From contig JAJQDJ010000085.1 of assembly GCA_021202205.1 (NCBI GenBank), positions 1-6,880 of the forward strand: 6,880 nucleotides of DNA, in the 5' to 3' direction. The translations under genes and the position numbers were made by a program. The notes beneath the pieces are model-generated. The model was given only the letters and a program-made list of their open reading frames with translations, was not told where the DNA came from and did not search any database. The stretch comes from Erysipelotrichaceae bacterium. GTDB lineage: Bacteria > Bacillota_I > Bacilli_A > Erysipelotrichales > Coprobacillaceae. The first letter of the stretch is position 1. Every line of letters starts with the position of its first letter. This document shows, one piece after another, positions 1-6,770 of the stretch.

Positions 1-11
1 TATAGCACATA

Positions 12-122
12 TTTTTAATTTTTCATAGTTTTTCATAAACTTTTGACGATACCAATTATAGAAAAAGATAGATGTATGTCAAGTATTAAGGGAATGTAAT
101 TTTTTGATTTTTCATAGCTTTT
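12..122. repeat. Separated direct repeat with TTTTTCATA core (three core copies)
   Basis: Positions 12-33 and 101-122 are 22-nt direct repeats with two mismatches, 89 bp apart. Their shared core TTTTTCATA occurs at 19-27 and 108-116, with a third copy at 29-37 placed 10 bp (about one helical turn) after the first. One repeat lies downstream of the predicted leftward start and the other lies upstream of that promoter and just before the pulA promoter. This arrangement would suit a regulator controlling both divergent transcripts. Because the motif is T-rich in AT-rich DNA, chance or drift remains a serious alternative, and no regulator is identified. Confidence 0.4.
55..82 (-). promoter_or_regulatory. 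Leftward sigma-A-type promoter, perfect consensus hexamers
   Basis: On the minus strand TTGACA (82 to 77) and TATAAT (60 to 55) are separated by 16 bp. Both hexamers match the housekeeping consensus at all positions, so this should be a strong vegetative promoter. Initiation would fall near position 48 and transcription would leave the window at its left edge. The gene it serves is not visible. An ATG at 36-34 opens a frame that stays open to position 1, but it has no Shine-Dalgarno site, so the true start or an RNA gene may lie further left. It is divergent from pulA. Chance occurrence in AT-rich DNA is possible but unlikely for two perfect hexamers at legal spacing. Confidence 0.65.
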
Positions 123-149
123 TTAGAAGTCGTATGATATACTTATAAC
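122..149 (+). promoter_or_regulatory. Candidate pulA-pth-mfd operon promoter
   Basis: TTTAGA (122-127, four of six to TTGACA) is followed after 16 bp by TATAAC (144-149, five of six to TATAAT). Initiation would be near 156, giving a leader of about 25 nt before the pulA start. TATGAT (133-138) and TATACT (138-143) are alternative -10 hexamers, but neither has a convincing -35 at 16-18 bp. The -10 sits in the centre of a palindrome, which argues for regulated use. No clear CcpA cre-type operator was seen by eye. Confidence 0.4.
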
Positions 150-160
150 AGTAATCATAC
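132..160. promoter_or_regulatory. Palindrome over the pulA promoter, probable operator
   Basis: GTATGAT (132-138) is the exact reverse complement of ATCATAC (154-160). Inside these arms TACT (140-143) is the reverse complement of AGTA (150-153), leaving A139 unpaired and a six-base centre at 144-149 that is the proposed -10 hexamer. That is 11 matched pairs in 29 bp. Covering the -10 and the start point is the usual position for a repressor site. A transcript starting at about 156 would contain only the right arm, so a DNA operator fits better than an RNA hairpin unless transcription starts further upstream. The binding protein is unknown. Confidence 0.5.
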
Positions 161-168
161 ATAAAAAT

Positions 169-176
169 AAGGAGGA
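169..176 (+). promoter_or_regulatory. Shine-Dalgarno site of pulA
   Basis: AAGGAGGA lies just before the ATG at 181, with 5 nt between the GGAGG core (171-175) and the start codon. The near-perfect match to the anti-Shine-Dalgarno sequence fixes this ATG as the start over the in-frame ATG at codon 8. Confidence 0.85.
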
Positions 177-180
177 TATA

Positions 181-2274
181 ATGGAAGAAAATGCTGTAAG
201 AATGAAAGCTTATGCGGTTAATTTTAATGAGATTCGTGTATATCTTTCAGGGAATTATTATAATGGTGTAAGCAGTAAATTTTATTTAAAAGATATATTT
301 AATGAGGAGTTATTGCTTTTAAATGGTGATGCTTTGCAATCTAGTCGATATCCTGGTTTTAAAGAATATAAGTTTATGGTTAATTTTCATATGGGTAGGG
401 TTTATAAGATTTTTGATGCTTATGGTTTATCTTGCTTTTTAGACTTTTCTAAGCTTTCTATGTGTAAAGAGTTTGATGAGCTTTATTATTATGATGGTAA
501 TGATTTGGGATGCCATTATACAAAAGAAAGGACGTCATTTAAGCTTTGGTCTCCTTTATCAACAGGTATTATATTAAAAGTTATTAAAGATAATGAGGAC
601 TATTTGTTTCCTATGAAAAGAGGTAGCAAAGGGGTTTATCATGCAACTATAGAAGGTGATTGGGAGAATGCAGAATATTTTTATTTGATTAAAATAGCAG
701 GTTCTTATACAATTGCTATGGATCCTTATGCTGATGCCTTAACTTCTAATAATCGTACATGTGTTATAGTTGATATGGATAAATTAAAATTTCATAAAAC
801 TAATATGGCACCACTAGAAAAAAAGACAGATGCTGTTATATATGAAGTGAGTGTAAGAGATTTTTCATCTTCATTATCTGGTGGTATGCAAAATAAAGGA
901 AAGTTTTTGGCTTTTACAGAACAAAATACATCGACTGATAGTGGTAATCCGACAGGATTGGATTACTTATCATGCTTAGGTATTACACATGTACAGCTTA
1001 TGCCTATTAATGATTTTGCGACAGTGGATGAAGCACATCCTTTAGAGTTATATAATTGGGGTTATGATCCTGCTCATTATGGTGTTACTGAAGGAAGCTA
1101 TGTCACTGATCCTAATGATGGCTATAAACGTATTAGAGAAGCACAGCAAATGGTGGAAGCTCTGCATTCTAGAGGTTTAAGAGTAATTGCTGATGTGGTA
1201 TTCAATCATATGCATGATGTCAATAATAATCCATTAGAACAAACAACACCTCATTATTATTTTAGAAGATATCCTGATGGAACTTTATCAAATGGTTCAT
1301 GTTGTGGTAATGATTTGAATACAACTGCACTAATGTGTCGTAAATATATTTTAGATATGTGTAAACGTTGGCAGGAAGTTTATGGTATAGATGGTTTTAG
1401 ATTCGATTTAATGGGTATTATAGATCAGGAAACAATTAATCTTATTGATGTTCAAGGAAAAGCTATCGATCCTTCATTTATGATTTATGGAGAAGGCTGG
1501 AATATGGGAACAGCTTTAGCTGAAGATAAACGTACAACTATTCAAAACAATCATAAGACGCCACATATTGGTTTTTTCAATGACTTCTTTAGAGATACAT
1601 GTCGTGGTACCAATCAATTGGAAAGTAAAGGATATTTTTCAGGAGATACTCATAAAACCAATGATGCAATGAAAGCAATATGTAATCTAGATAAATTTAC
1701 AAAGATTAATCAATCTATCAATTATGTAGAATCTCATGACAATGCTACATGTTTTGATAAATTGGCTATATATAATCATGATGAAGACGAGCATACAATA
1801 AAAAGACGTCTCAAGATGATGCTTGCAGCTACAGTACTGGCTCAAGGTATTCCTTTTATTCATAGTGGTCAGGAATTCTTTAGAACAAAATCAGGACTAG
1901 AAAACACATACAATGCTGGTGATCACGTCAATGCTTTAGATTGGAATAGAAAAGATATGGAAAATGAAGCTGTTCAATTTACTCAACTTATCTTACGTAT
2001 CAGAAAAAATAATCCTTGCTTTAGATATGATAACTATGATATGATACGCAAAAATGTTCATACTGAAAATGTGAACCATCGTATTATAAAATACAGTTTA
2101 CATCAAGATGAAGGAGAATATAAAGATATCATTGTCTTCTTTAATGCATCTAAAGATAGTATTGATGTTGAATTGGAAAAGGATTATCATATACTTTATC
2201 ATAGTGATAAGGAAAAAATATTAGATAATCATCTATTAATTACAGGAGTCAGTGTGGTTATTGTAGCAAGATAG
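181..2274 (+). CDS. pulA: Type I pullulanase (GH13 debranching enzyme), cytoplasmic
   Basis: Hydrolyses alpha-1,6 branch points of pullulan, amylopectin- or glycogen-derived dextrins. The 697-residue length fits intracellular type I pullulanases of Bacillota (AmyX/PulA type). An N-terminal domain (about 1-105) is followed by a CBM48-like beta domain (about 110-200), the GH13 barrel (about 215-600) and a short C-terminal beta domain. The type I signature YNWGYDP is at 291-297. The four GH13 regions are visible: DVVFNH (338-343), GFRFDL with the nucleophile D409, YGEGW with the acid/base E438, and ESHDN with the transition-state stabiliser D520. There is no signal peptide, transmembrane segment or cell-wall anchor, so it should act on internalised oligosaccharides or stored glycogen. 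The region before the nucleophile (GNDLNTTALM, 376-385) differs from the SER-containing version common in this family. First gene of the operon; its stop codon overlaps the pth ribosome site. Confidence 0.95.
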   Translation: MEENAVRMKAYAVNFNEIRVYLSGNYYNGVSSKFYLKDIFNEELLLLNGDALQSSRYPGFKEYKFMVNFHMGRVYKIFDAYGLSCFLDFSKLSMCKEFDELYYYDGNDLGCHYTKERTSFKLWSPLSTGIILKVIKDNEDYLFPMKRGSKGVYHATIEGDWENAEYFYLIKIAGSYTIAMDPYADALTSNNRTCVIVDMDKLKFHKTNMAPLEKKTDAVIYEVSVRDFSSSLSGGMQNKGKFLAFTEQNTSTDSGNPTGLDYLSCLGITHVQLMPINDFATVDEAHPLELYNWGYDPAHYGVTEGSYVTDPNDGYKRIREAQQMVEALHSRGLRVIADVVFNHMHDVNNNPLEQTTPHYYFRRYPDGTLSNGSCCGNDLNTTALMCRKYILDMCKRWQEVYGIDGFRFDLMGIIDQETINLIDVQGKAIDPSFMIYGEGWNMGTALAEDKRTTIQNNHKTPHIGFFNDFFRDTCRGTNQLESKGYFSGDTHKTNDAMKAICNLDKFTKINQSINYVESHDNATCFDKLAIYNHDEDEHTIKRRLKMMLAATVLAQGIPFIHSGQEFFRTKSGLENTYNAGDHVNALDWNRKDMENEAVQFTQLILRIRKNNPCFRYDNYDMIRKNVHTENVNHRIIKYSLHQDEGEYKDIIVFFNASKDSIDVELEKDYHILYHSDKEKILDNHLLITGVSVVIVAR

Positions 2275-2278
2275 GAGA
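2273..2278 (+). promoter_or_regulatory. pth Shine-Dalgarno site overlapping the pulA stop codon
   Basis: AGGAGA shares two bases with the pulA TAG stop (2272-2274) and lies 5 nt before the pth ATG. A ribosome terminating on pulA therefore sits on the pth entry site, which suggests translational coupling. Confidence 0.75.
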
Positions 2279-2283
2279 TTGTT

Positions 2284-2838
2284 ATGAAATTAATTGTAGG
2301 ATTAGGGAATCCTGGTAAAGAATATACCAATACAAGGCATAATGTTGGGTTTATGGTTATGGATGCCTTGTCTCAGGAATTCTCCGTAAATATCAATATT
2401 AAAAAGTTTAAAGGAGAATATATAAAATTTAAATATAAAGGCGAAGATATTATTTTCTTAAAACCTTTAACTTATATGAATAATTCAGGTGAATCAATTA
2501 TTCAATGCATGCATTTCTTTAAAATTGATATCAATGATTTGCTTGTTGTTTATGATGATTTGGATATGCCTACAGGTAAACTTCGTTTAAGAGAAATGGG
2601 AGGTTCTGGGGGTCATAATGGTATAAAAAGTATTATAGCACAAACAGGATCACAGAATTTCAAACGTATTCGTATTGGTATTGAAAAAGATAAACGTATC
2701 AATACAATAGATTATGTCTTGGGAAAATTCACTCCTTTACAACAACCTCTTATTGATGAGGGTGTTCATAAAGCGGTAGAAGCAGTTAAAACTTATTTAG
2801 ATAAAGGATTTAACGCAGCTATGAATAGCTATAATTAG
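2284..2838 (+). CDS. pth: Peptidyl-tRNA hydrolase
   Basis: Cytoplasmic esterase that releases the peptide from peptidyl-tRNAs that drop off the ribosome, recycling tRNA; normally essential in bacteria. At 184 residues it has the usual bacterial Pth length. The N-terminal signature GLGNPG (6-11) carries N9, and RHNVGF (18-23) carries the catalytic histidine H19. Further active-site residues, by comparison with the E. coli enzyme, are N66 in TYMN, D91 in YDDLD and N112 in GGHNGIKSI (109-117). All expected catalytic and peptidyl-tRNA-binding positions are present, so the enzyme should be active. It starts 9 nt after pulA and ends 8 nt before mfd. Adjacency of pth and mfd is common in Bacillota; pulA as the upstream partner is not the pattern I know from Bacillus. 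I see no separate promoter in the 9-nt gap. Confidence 0.97.
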   Translation: MKLIVGLGNPGKEYTNTRHNVGFMVMDALSQEFSVNINIKKFKGEYIKFKYKGEDIIFLKPLTYMNNSGESIIQCMHFFKIDINDLLVVYDDLDMPTGKLRLREMGGSGGHNGIKSIIAQTGSQNFKRIRIGIEKDKRINTIDYVLGKFTPLQQPLIDEGVHKAVEAVKTYLDKGFNAAMNSYN

Positions 2839-2842
2839 GAGG
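2837..2842 (+). promoter_or_regulatory. mfd Shine-Dalgarno site overlapping the pth stop codon
   Basis: AGGAGG includes the last two bases of the pth TAG stop (2836-2838). The gap to the mfd ATG at 2847 is only 4 nt, or 3 nt if the following T of AGGAGGT is counted, which is shorter than the usual optimum of 5-9 nt. The strong core may offset this, or the close spacing may keep the yield of this large, low-copy protein down. Confidence 0.75.
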
Positions 2843-2846
2843 TATT

Positions 2847-5800
2847 ATGAAAAAAATCATTCAAATTATTAAAGATAATCCAGCATATATTGCTATGCTT
2901 AAAGGCAAGGGTGACATTGTTGTATCACATGCTAGCGATGAGGCTATCCTCATTGCTAGTGCTTTTTTGACGTTACCACGTGATATGTTGATTGTTAAAG
3001 ATAGCCTCTATCAAGCACAAATGTTATATGGACAATTACAAGAATTATTAAATAATCAAGTATTGTTCTTCCCGAGTGATGAATCATTAAGAGTTGAGGC
3101 CTTAGCAGCATCAGGAGAAATCATGGGTGAACGAATAAGTACACTTTATGAGTTGACAAATGATCAACCAAAAGTTGTCATATGTCATACTCATTCTTTG
3201 ATTCGTTATATTCCAAATAAAGAACTTTATTTATCCCATGTCATTCGTTTGAAAACAGGGGATATTATTGAACCGTTAAAACTAAGAGAGTTATTATATC
3301 AAAGTGGTTATTCATCTATACAGCGTGTTGATGAACCTTTTTACTTTTCAAAGCGTGGTGGTGTCATTGATGTTTACTCTATACAATATGATAATCCTAT
3401 TCGTATAGAATTCTTTGATGATGAAATTGAGAGTATTCGTTTTTATGATCGTCATACTCAACGTTCTTTAGAATGTATTGATGAAGTAACAATATTGCCT
3501 GCAACAGATATCCTTTATCCTGATAATGAGGTCAATAATGTCATAGAAAAAATCGAGGAATTACAGATTCATACTAAATGCGAGGGATTTGAAGAAAATC
3601 TTGAAGAAGAAATATCATTAGATGAAGAATCATTAAAAAGTCATGATGGTAATAATCGCCTTTATCAATATATGGGCTTGTTTTCTACTTCTACAAACTT
3701 ATTAAATTATTTTGATAAACCCTTGATTATGACATCAAGTGATGAAAAAATAAAAAATATCTATAAACAATATGTTGAGGAAACATTCTACTACCATTTA
3801 GAACTTCAAAGTACGGGCCTTATGGTTAAAGGTTTAAAACTTTATACAGATGTCCAACCACTTATTAAAAATCATACTATAGATTTTATAGATTTAAAAA
3901 CCAAAGATAAACAAATCACTTTCAATACGAGTGAAGTAACATTACCATTGGTCAACGAAAAACAACTAGCTAACGATATATCAAATATGTCAAAAAACAA
4001 TAAAATACTCATGTGTCTTTTAAATCAACAACAAATTGATAGAATGATTGATTTATTAGAAAACTACCAAATACCTTTTACTTTAGTTGCCAATGATGAT
4101 CAAATTTATAATGGCATCAATATTTATTTGGGACATTTGAAAACTGGTATTGATTTTTATGATGAACATGTTATTTTACTGACAGAAAGCGAATTGTTTA
4201 AGATTCATTCTCGCCCTAAAAAAGGTTATATCAAATATCGTGATGCTAAAATTATTAATGATTATAATGAATTGAATATTGGTGACTATGTTGTTCATGA
4301 TACGCATGGTATTGGTCAATATATGGGTATTAAAACTTTAGAAGTCAAAGGTAGTAAGCGTGATTATCTCTATATTGCTTATAAAGGTAATGATACATTA
4401 TACATACCAGTGGAAAACTTTAAACTGGTGAGAAAATATGCTTCAAGAGATGGTAAACCGCCTAAAGTTCATGCTCTTGATAGTGTTGAATGGAAGAAAG
4501 CTAAAGCACGTGTTAGAAATAAAGTGGATGATTTGGCTGATAGGCTTGTTGAACTCTATGCGAAACGTATGCAACAAGTTGGTTTTGCTTTTCCTGAAGA
4601 TGATGAAATACAGTTAGATTTTGAAGCTAAGTTCGGATATGAACTCACTCCTGATCAACAACGTTCTGTTGATGAAATCAAGGCGGATATGGAAAAACCA
4701 CAACCTATGGATAGATTATTATGTGGAGATGTAGGTTTTGGTAAAACGGAAGTAGCGTTAAGAGCATGTTTTAAAGCTATTTTAGCACAAAAACAAGTAG
4801 CTTTTTTGTGTCCTACAACGATTTTATCATCTCAACATTATCATACTTTTACTGATCGCTTTAAAGATTATCCAGTTAATATTGCTTTACTCAATCGTTT
4901 TACGACAACAAAACAGAAAAAACAGATACTTGATGATTTAAAAGAAGGAAAAATTGATTTGTTGGTAGGAACACATCGTATTTTATCTAAAGATGTTGAA
5001 TTTAAGGATTTAGGATTGTTATGTATTGATGAGGAACAGCGTTTTGGTGTTAGACAAAAAGAAAAAATCAAAGAATTAAGAGAAACTATTGATGTTTTAA
5101 CATTAACAGCCACACCTATCCCTAGAACTTTACAAATGTCACTCATGGGTATTCGAGGTCTATCACAAATAGAAACACCTCCATTGAATCGTATGCCTGT
5201 ACAAACTTATGTCATGGAAAAAAATAATGCCTTAATCAAACAAGTCATTGAAAGAGAATTGGGTAGAAACGGACAGGTATTTTATCTATATAATCCTACG
5301 GAATCTATAGAACAAGTTGCCAAAAACGTTCAACAATTAGTACCGCAAGCACGTGTTGGAGTGGGACATGGCCGTATGAATAAAGATACATTAGAAAGAG
5401 TTATGCAGCGTTTCATTGATAAAGAATATGATATATTGGTTTGTACAACAATTATTGAAACTGGTATTGATATTCCGAATGCGAATACGATTATTATAGA
5501 AGATGCAGATCGTTTTGGCTTATCACAGCTTTATCAGATTAAAGGTCGAGTAGGCCGTAGTGAGCGTGTTGCTTATGCTTACTTATTATATGCTAAAGAT
5601 AAACAGCTCAATGAGGAAGCAACAAAACGTTTAAAGGCTATTAAGGAATTTGCTCAATTGGGTAGCGGCTATAAAATTGCTATGCGAGATTTATCTATTC
5701 GTGGTTCAGGTGATATATTAGGTGGAGAACAGGCGGGCTTTATTGATACGGTTGGTTTTGATATGTATATGAAGATATTACAGGATGCGATTGATGAAAA

Positions 5801-6275
5801 ACAAGGTAAACAAGTGAAGAAAAAAGACGTTCCTACACAAAATATCAATGTTGAGGGTTATATTCCTGAAGATTATGTTGAAAGTGATATTGAAAAACTT
5901 AATCTATATCAACAAATCTATAATGCTCAAACTTTAGAAGAAATTGATGGTCTAGAAAAAGAACTCAAAGATCTTTATGGTACATTACCTAAACAAGTTA
6001 ACAACATTGTTTTGAAACGTGAATATGAAATCCTTTGTGCTCAAGATTTTATTGCCCAGTCCAAGGAAGACAAAGAAACAATATCATTGACATTCACTGC
6101 TGAATATTCATCTCAGGTTGATGGTAATGAACTATTTATATTATGTAATCGATTATTTACAAAACCAAAACTAAAATATGAAAACAATCAAATAACTATT
6201 CAAATATCAACGCGTGGTGAATGGCTACCTTATGCGATTGAATTACTTAATGAACTCAAAAATGAATCCAAATAA
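2847..6275 (+). CDS. mfd: Transcription-repair coupling factor Mfd
   Basis: ATP-dependent DNA translocase that dislodges RNA polymerase stalled at template lesions and recruits UvrA for nucleotide excision repair. At 1142 residues it is close to E. coli Mfd (1148). The order is a UvrB-homology module (about 1-330, with the conserved RGGVIDVY at 170-177), a middle domain, a CarD-like RNA-polymerase-interaction domain (about 472-545; GDYVVHDTHGIGQYMG at 479-494), two RecG-like helicase lobes and a C-terminal TRCF domain (about 985-1142). Walker A is GDVGFGKTE (627-635, K633), Walker B is DEEQ (728-731), motif III is TATPIPRT (754-761), motif V is TGIDIPNAN (872-880), motif VI is QIKGRVGRS (897-905), and the TRG-type element is RGSGDILGGEQ (952-962). 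The protein looks complete and functional. Its final codons form the left arm of the operon terminator, and the TAA stop lies in the loop. The usual downstream Bacillus neighbours are absent. Confidence 0.97.
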   Translation: MKKIIQIIKDNPAYIAMLKGKGDIVVSHASDEAILIASAFLTLPRDMLIVKDSLYQAQMLYGQLQELLNNQVLFFPSDESLRVEALAASGEIMGERISTLYELTNDQPKVVICHTHSLIRYIPNKELYLSHVIRLKTGDIIEPLKLRELLYQSGYSSIQRVDEPFYFSKRGGVIDVYSIQYDNPIRIEFFDDEIESIRFYDRHTQRSLECIDEVTILPATDILYPDNEVNNVIEKIEELQIHTKCEGFEENLEEEISLDEESLKSHDGNNRLYQYMGLFSTSTNLLNYFDKPLIMTSSDEKIKNIYKQYVEETFYYHLELQSTGLMVKGLKLYTDVQPLIKNHTIDFIDLKTKDKQITFNTSEVTLPLVNEKQLANDISNMSKNNKILMCLLNQQQIDRMIDLLENYQIPFTLVANDDQIYNGINIYLGHLKTGIDFYDEHVILLTESELFKIHSRPKKGYIKYRDAKIINDYNELNIGDYVVHDTHGIGQYMGIKTLEVKGSKRDYLYIAYKGNDTLYIPVENFKLVRKYASRDGKPPKVHALDSVEWKKAKARVRNKVDDLADRLVELYAKRMQQVGFAFPEDDEIQLDFEAKFGYELTPDQQRSVDEIKADMEKPQPMDRLLCGDVGFGKTEVALRACFKAILAQKQVAFLCPTTILSSQHYHTFTDRFKDYPVNIALLNRFTTTKQKKQILDDLKEGKIDLLVGTHRILSKDVEFKDLGLLCIDEEQRFGVRQKEKIKELRETIDVLTLTATPIPRTLQMSLMGIRGLSQIETPPLNRMPVQTYVMEKNNALIKQVIERELGRNGQVFYLYNPTESIEQVAKNVQQLVPQARVGVGHGRMNKDTLERVMQRFIDKEYDILVCTTIIETGIDIPNANTIIIEDADRFGLSQLYQIKGRVGRSERVAYAYLLYAKDKQLNEEATKRLKAIKEFAQLGSGYKIAMRDLSIRGSGDILGGEQAGFIDTVGFDMYMKILQDAIDEKQGKQVKKKDVPTQNINVEGYIPEDYVESDIEKLNLYQQIYNAQTLEEIDGLEKELKDLYGTLPKQVNNIVLKREYEILCAQDFIAQSKEDKETISLTFTAEYSSQVDGNELFILCNRLFTKPKLKYENNQITIQISTRGEWLPYAIELLNELKNESK

Positions 6276-6289
6276 TTGGATTCATTTTT
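6258..6289. terminator. Bidirectional intrinsic terminator holding both stop codons
   Basis: A perfect 14-bp inverted repeat (6258-6271 with 6276-6289) closes a four-base loop, ATAA (6272-6275). The outermost five pairs are A-T, giving a T-run at the 3' side on either strand, so it can stop transcription from both directions. The GAATCC core provides the stable part of the stem. The loop contains most of the mfd TAA stop (6273-6275), and the right arm contains the TGA stop (6284-6282) of the convergent gene. GC content is low for a terminator, so efficiency may be moderate. Confidence 0.85.
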
Positions 6290-6731
6290 CATAATTATCA
6301 ATAATTTCACCAGTATGAATACCTAAACGAAAGCCCAAAGTAAAATAATCATTAATTGTATTTTGATAAATTTCACTTGAATAACTTTGTCCAACTTCAA
6401 TAATAGATTGATATATCTTATAAAATAAGGATATCAAATCAATCTTTTCAGGTATTTCCCTATATTCTTTAATCGTATCAATGCGTAACTCATAACCAAT
6501 AGACATGAGCATTGTTAAACCACTTAAATATACCTCTAATAATTTATCATGATTAACAGGTTCCTTATTCTCCCAAAACAAATATATTCTAGATTCCTGT
6601 GAAACTTCACTTAGATCATGTAAAAAAGCCAATACTTTTTGATTCAACCTATGAATATTTAATACTTCGTTCTTTGTTGTTGCGACTTCCCTGTTAATAT
6701 AAACCTGATATAATTTTGCTACATCATTCAT
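6282..6731 (-). CDS. Degenerate all-alpha dUTPase-like (dUTPase_2 family) protein, probably not catalytic
   Basis: Active family members convert dUTP to dUMP with Mg2+ bound by an ExxE pair and an ExxD pair. The 149-residue protein follows the family layout: an N-terminal helix (KLYQVYINREV, 6-16); a first motif AFLHDLSEVSQE (35-46) followed by FW (52-53) where the family reads roughly ALLVELGELANE followed by FKxW; a second motif LLEVYLSGLTML (64-75) against LEEYVDGLHFL; and a tail YFTLGFRLGIHTGEI (129-143). At the metal sites the first pair is D39/E42, but the second, ExxD, is V67/S70, and the usual HF is T73/M74. The protein ends after YEK, where relatives continue into a KNxxNxxRQ tail. 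I infer loss or change of activity. The ATG at 6731 was chosen over the in-frame GTG at 6740, which lies within the Shine-Dalgarno site. Convergent with mfd. Assignment is by motif memory and is fairly but not fully secure. Confidence 0.7.
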   Translation of the reverse strand: MNDVAKLYQVYINREVATTKNEVLNIHRLNQKVLAFLHDLSEVSQESRIYLFWENKEPVNHDKLLEVYLSGLTMLMSIGYELRIDTIKEYREIPEKIDLISLFYKIYQSIIEVGQSYSSEIYQNTINDYFTLGFRLGIHTGEIIDNYEK

Positions 6732-6736
6732 CGTTT

Positions 6737-6745
6737 TCACCTCTT
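6737..6745 (-). promoter_or_regulatory. Shine-Dalgarno site deciding the start of the dUTPase-like gene
   Basis: On the minus strand AAGAGGTGA precedes the ATG at 6731 with 5 nt between them. The upstream in-frame GTG (6740-6738) forms part of this site and has no purine-rich site of its own at a useful distance, so the ATG is the better start. Confidence 0.75.
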
Positions 6746-6770
6746 GAATATTATGATAGTGTCAAAGCTT

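Noticed and set aside
1..36. Partial minus-strand gene starting at the ATG 36-34
   Set aside because: Only 12 codons are visible and there is no Shine-Dalgarno site; reported as an observation under the leftward promoter and not called as a gene.
43..48. TTGACG as a plus-strand -35
   Set aside because: No acceptable -10 lies 16-18 bp downstream; the bases there read AAGATA/AGATAG.
181..270. Signal peptide on the pullulanase
   Set aside because: The N-terminus MEENAVRMKAYAVNFNE has no hydrophobic core, so the enzyme is taken as cytoplasmic.
3522..3660. Acidic stretch of Mfd (about residues 226-270) as an insertion or separate domain
   Set aside because: It lies within the UvrB-homology module, and the overall length and downstream motif positions closely match E. 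coli Mfd, so it is ordinary surface variation.
4868..5146. Minus-strand open frame of 92 codons inside mfd
   Set aside because: It lies wholly opposite the conserved Mfd helicase motifs, has no recognisable domain, and its low-complexity Ser/Cys/Phe-rich product is typical of an antisense shadow.
6282..6284. TGA of the minus-strand gene read as Trp (Mollicutes code) to extend the protein
   Set aside because: The other genes use TGG for Trp with no in-frame TGA, and read-through would add only about a dozen residues lacking the family's KNxxNxxRQ tail.
6729..6740. GTG at 6740 as the start of the dUTPase-like gene (152 residues)
   Set aside because: The GTG is itself part of the AAGAGGTGA ribosome site that fits the ATG at 6731, so the shorter 149-residue protein is preferred.
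6760..6765. Perfect TTGACA on the minus strand close to the dUTPase-like gene
   Set aside because: At 16-18 bp downstream lies the ribosome site AGAGGTG, not a -10 hexamer, so it cannot form a normal promoter for this gene.
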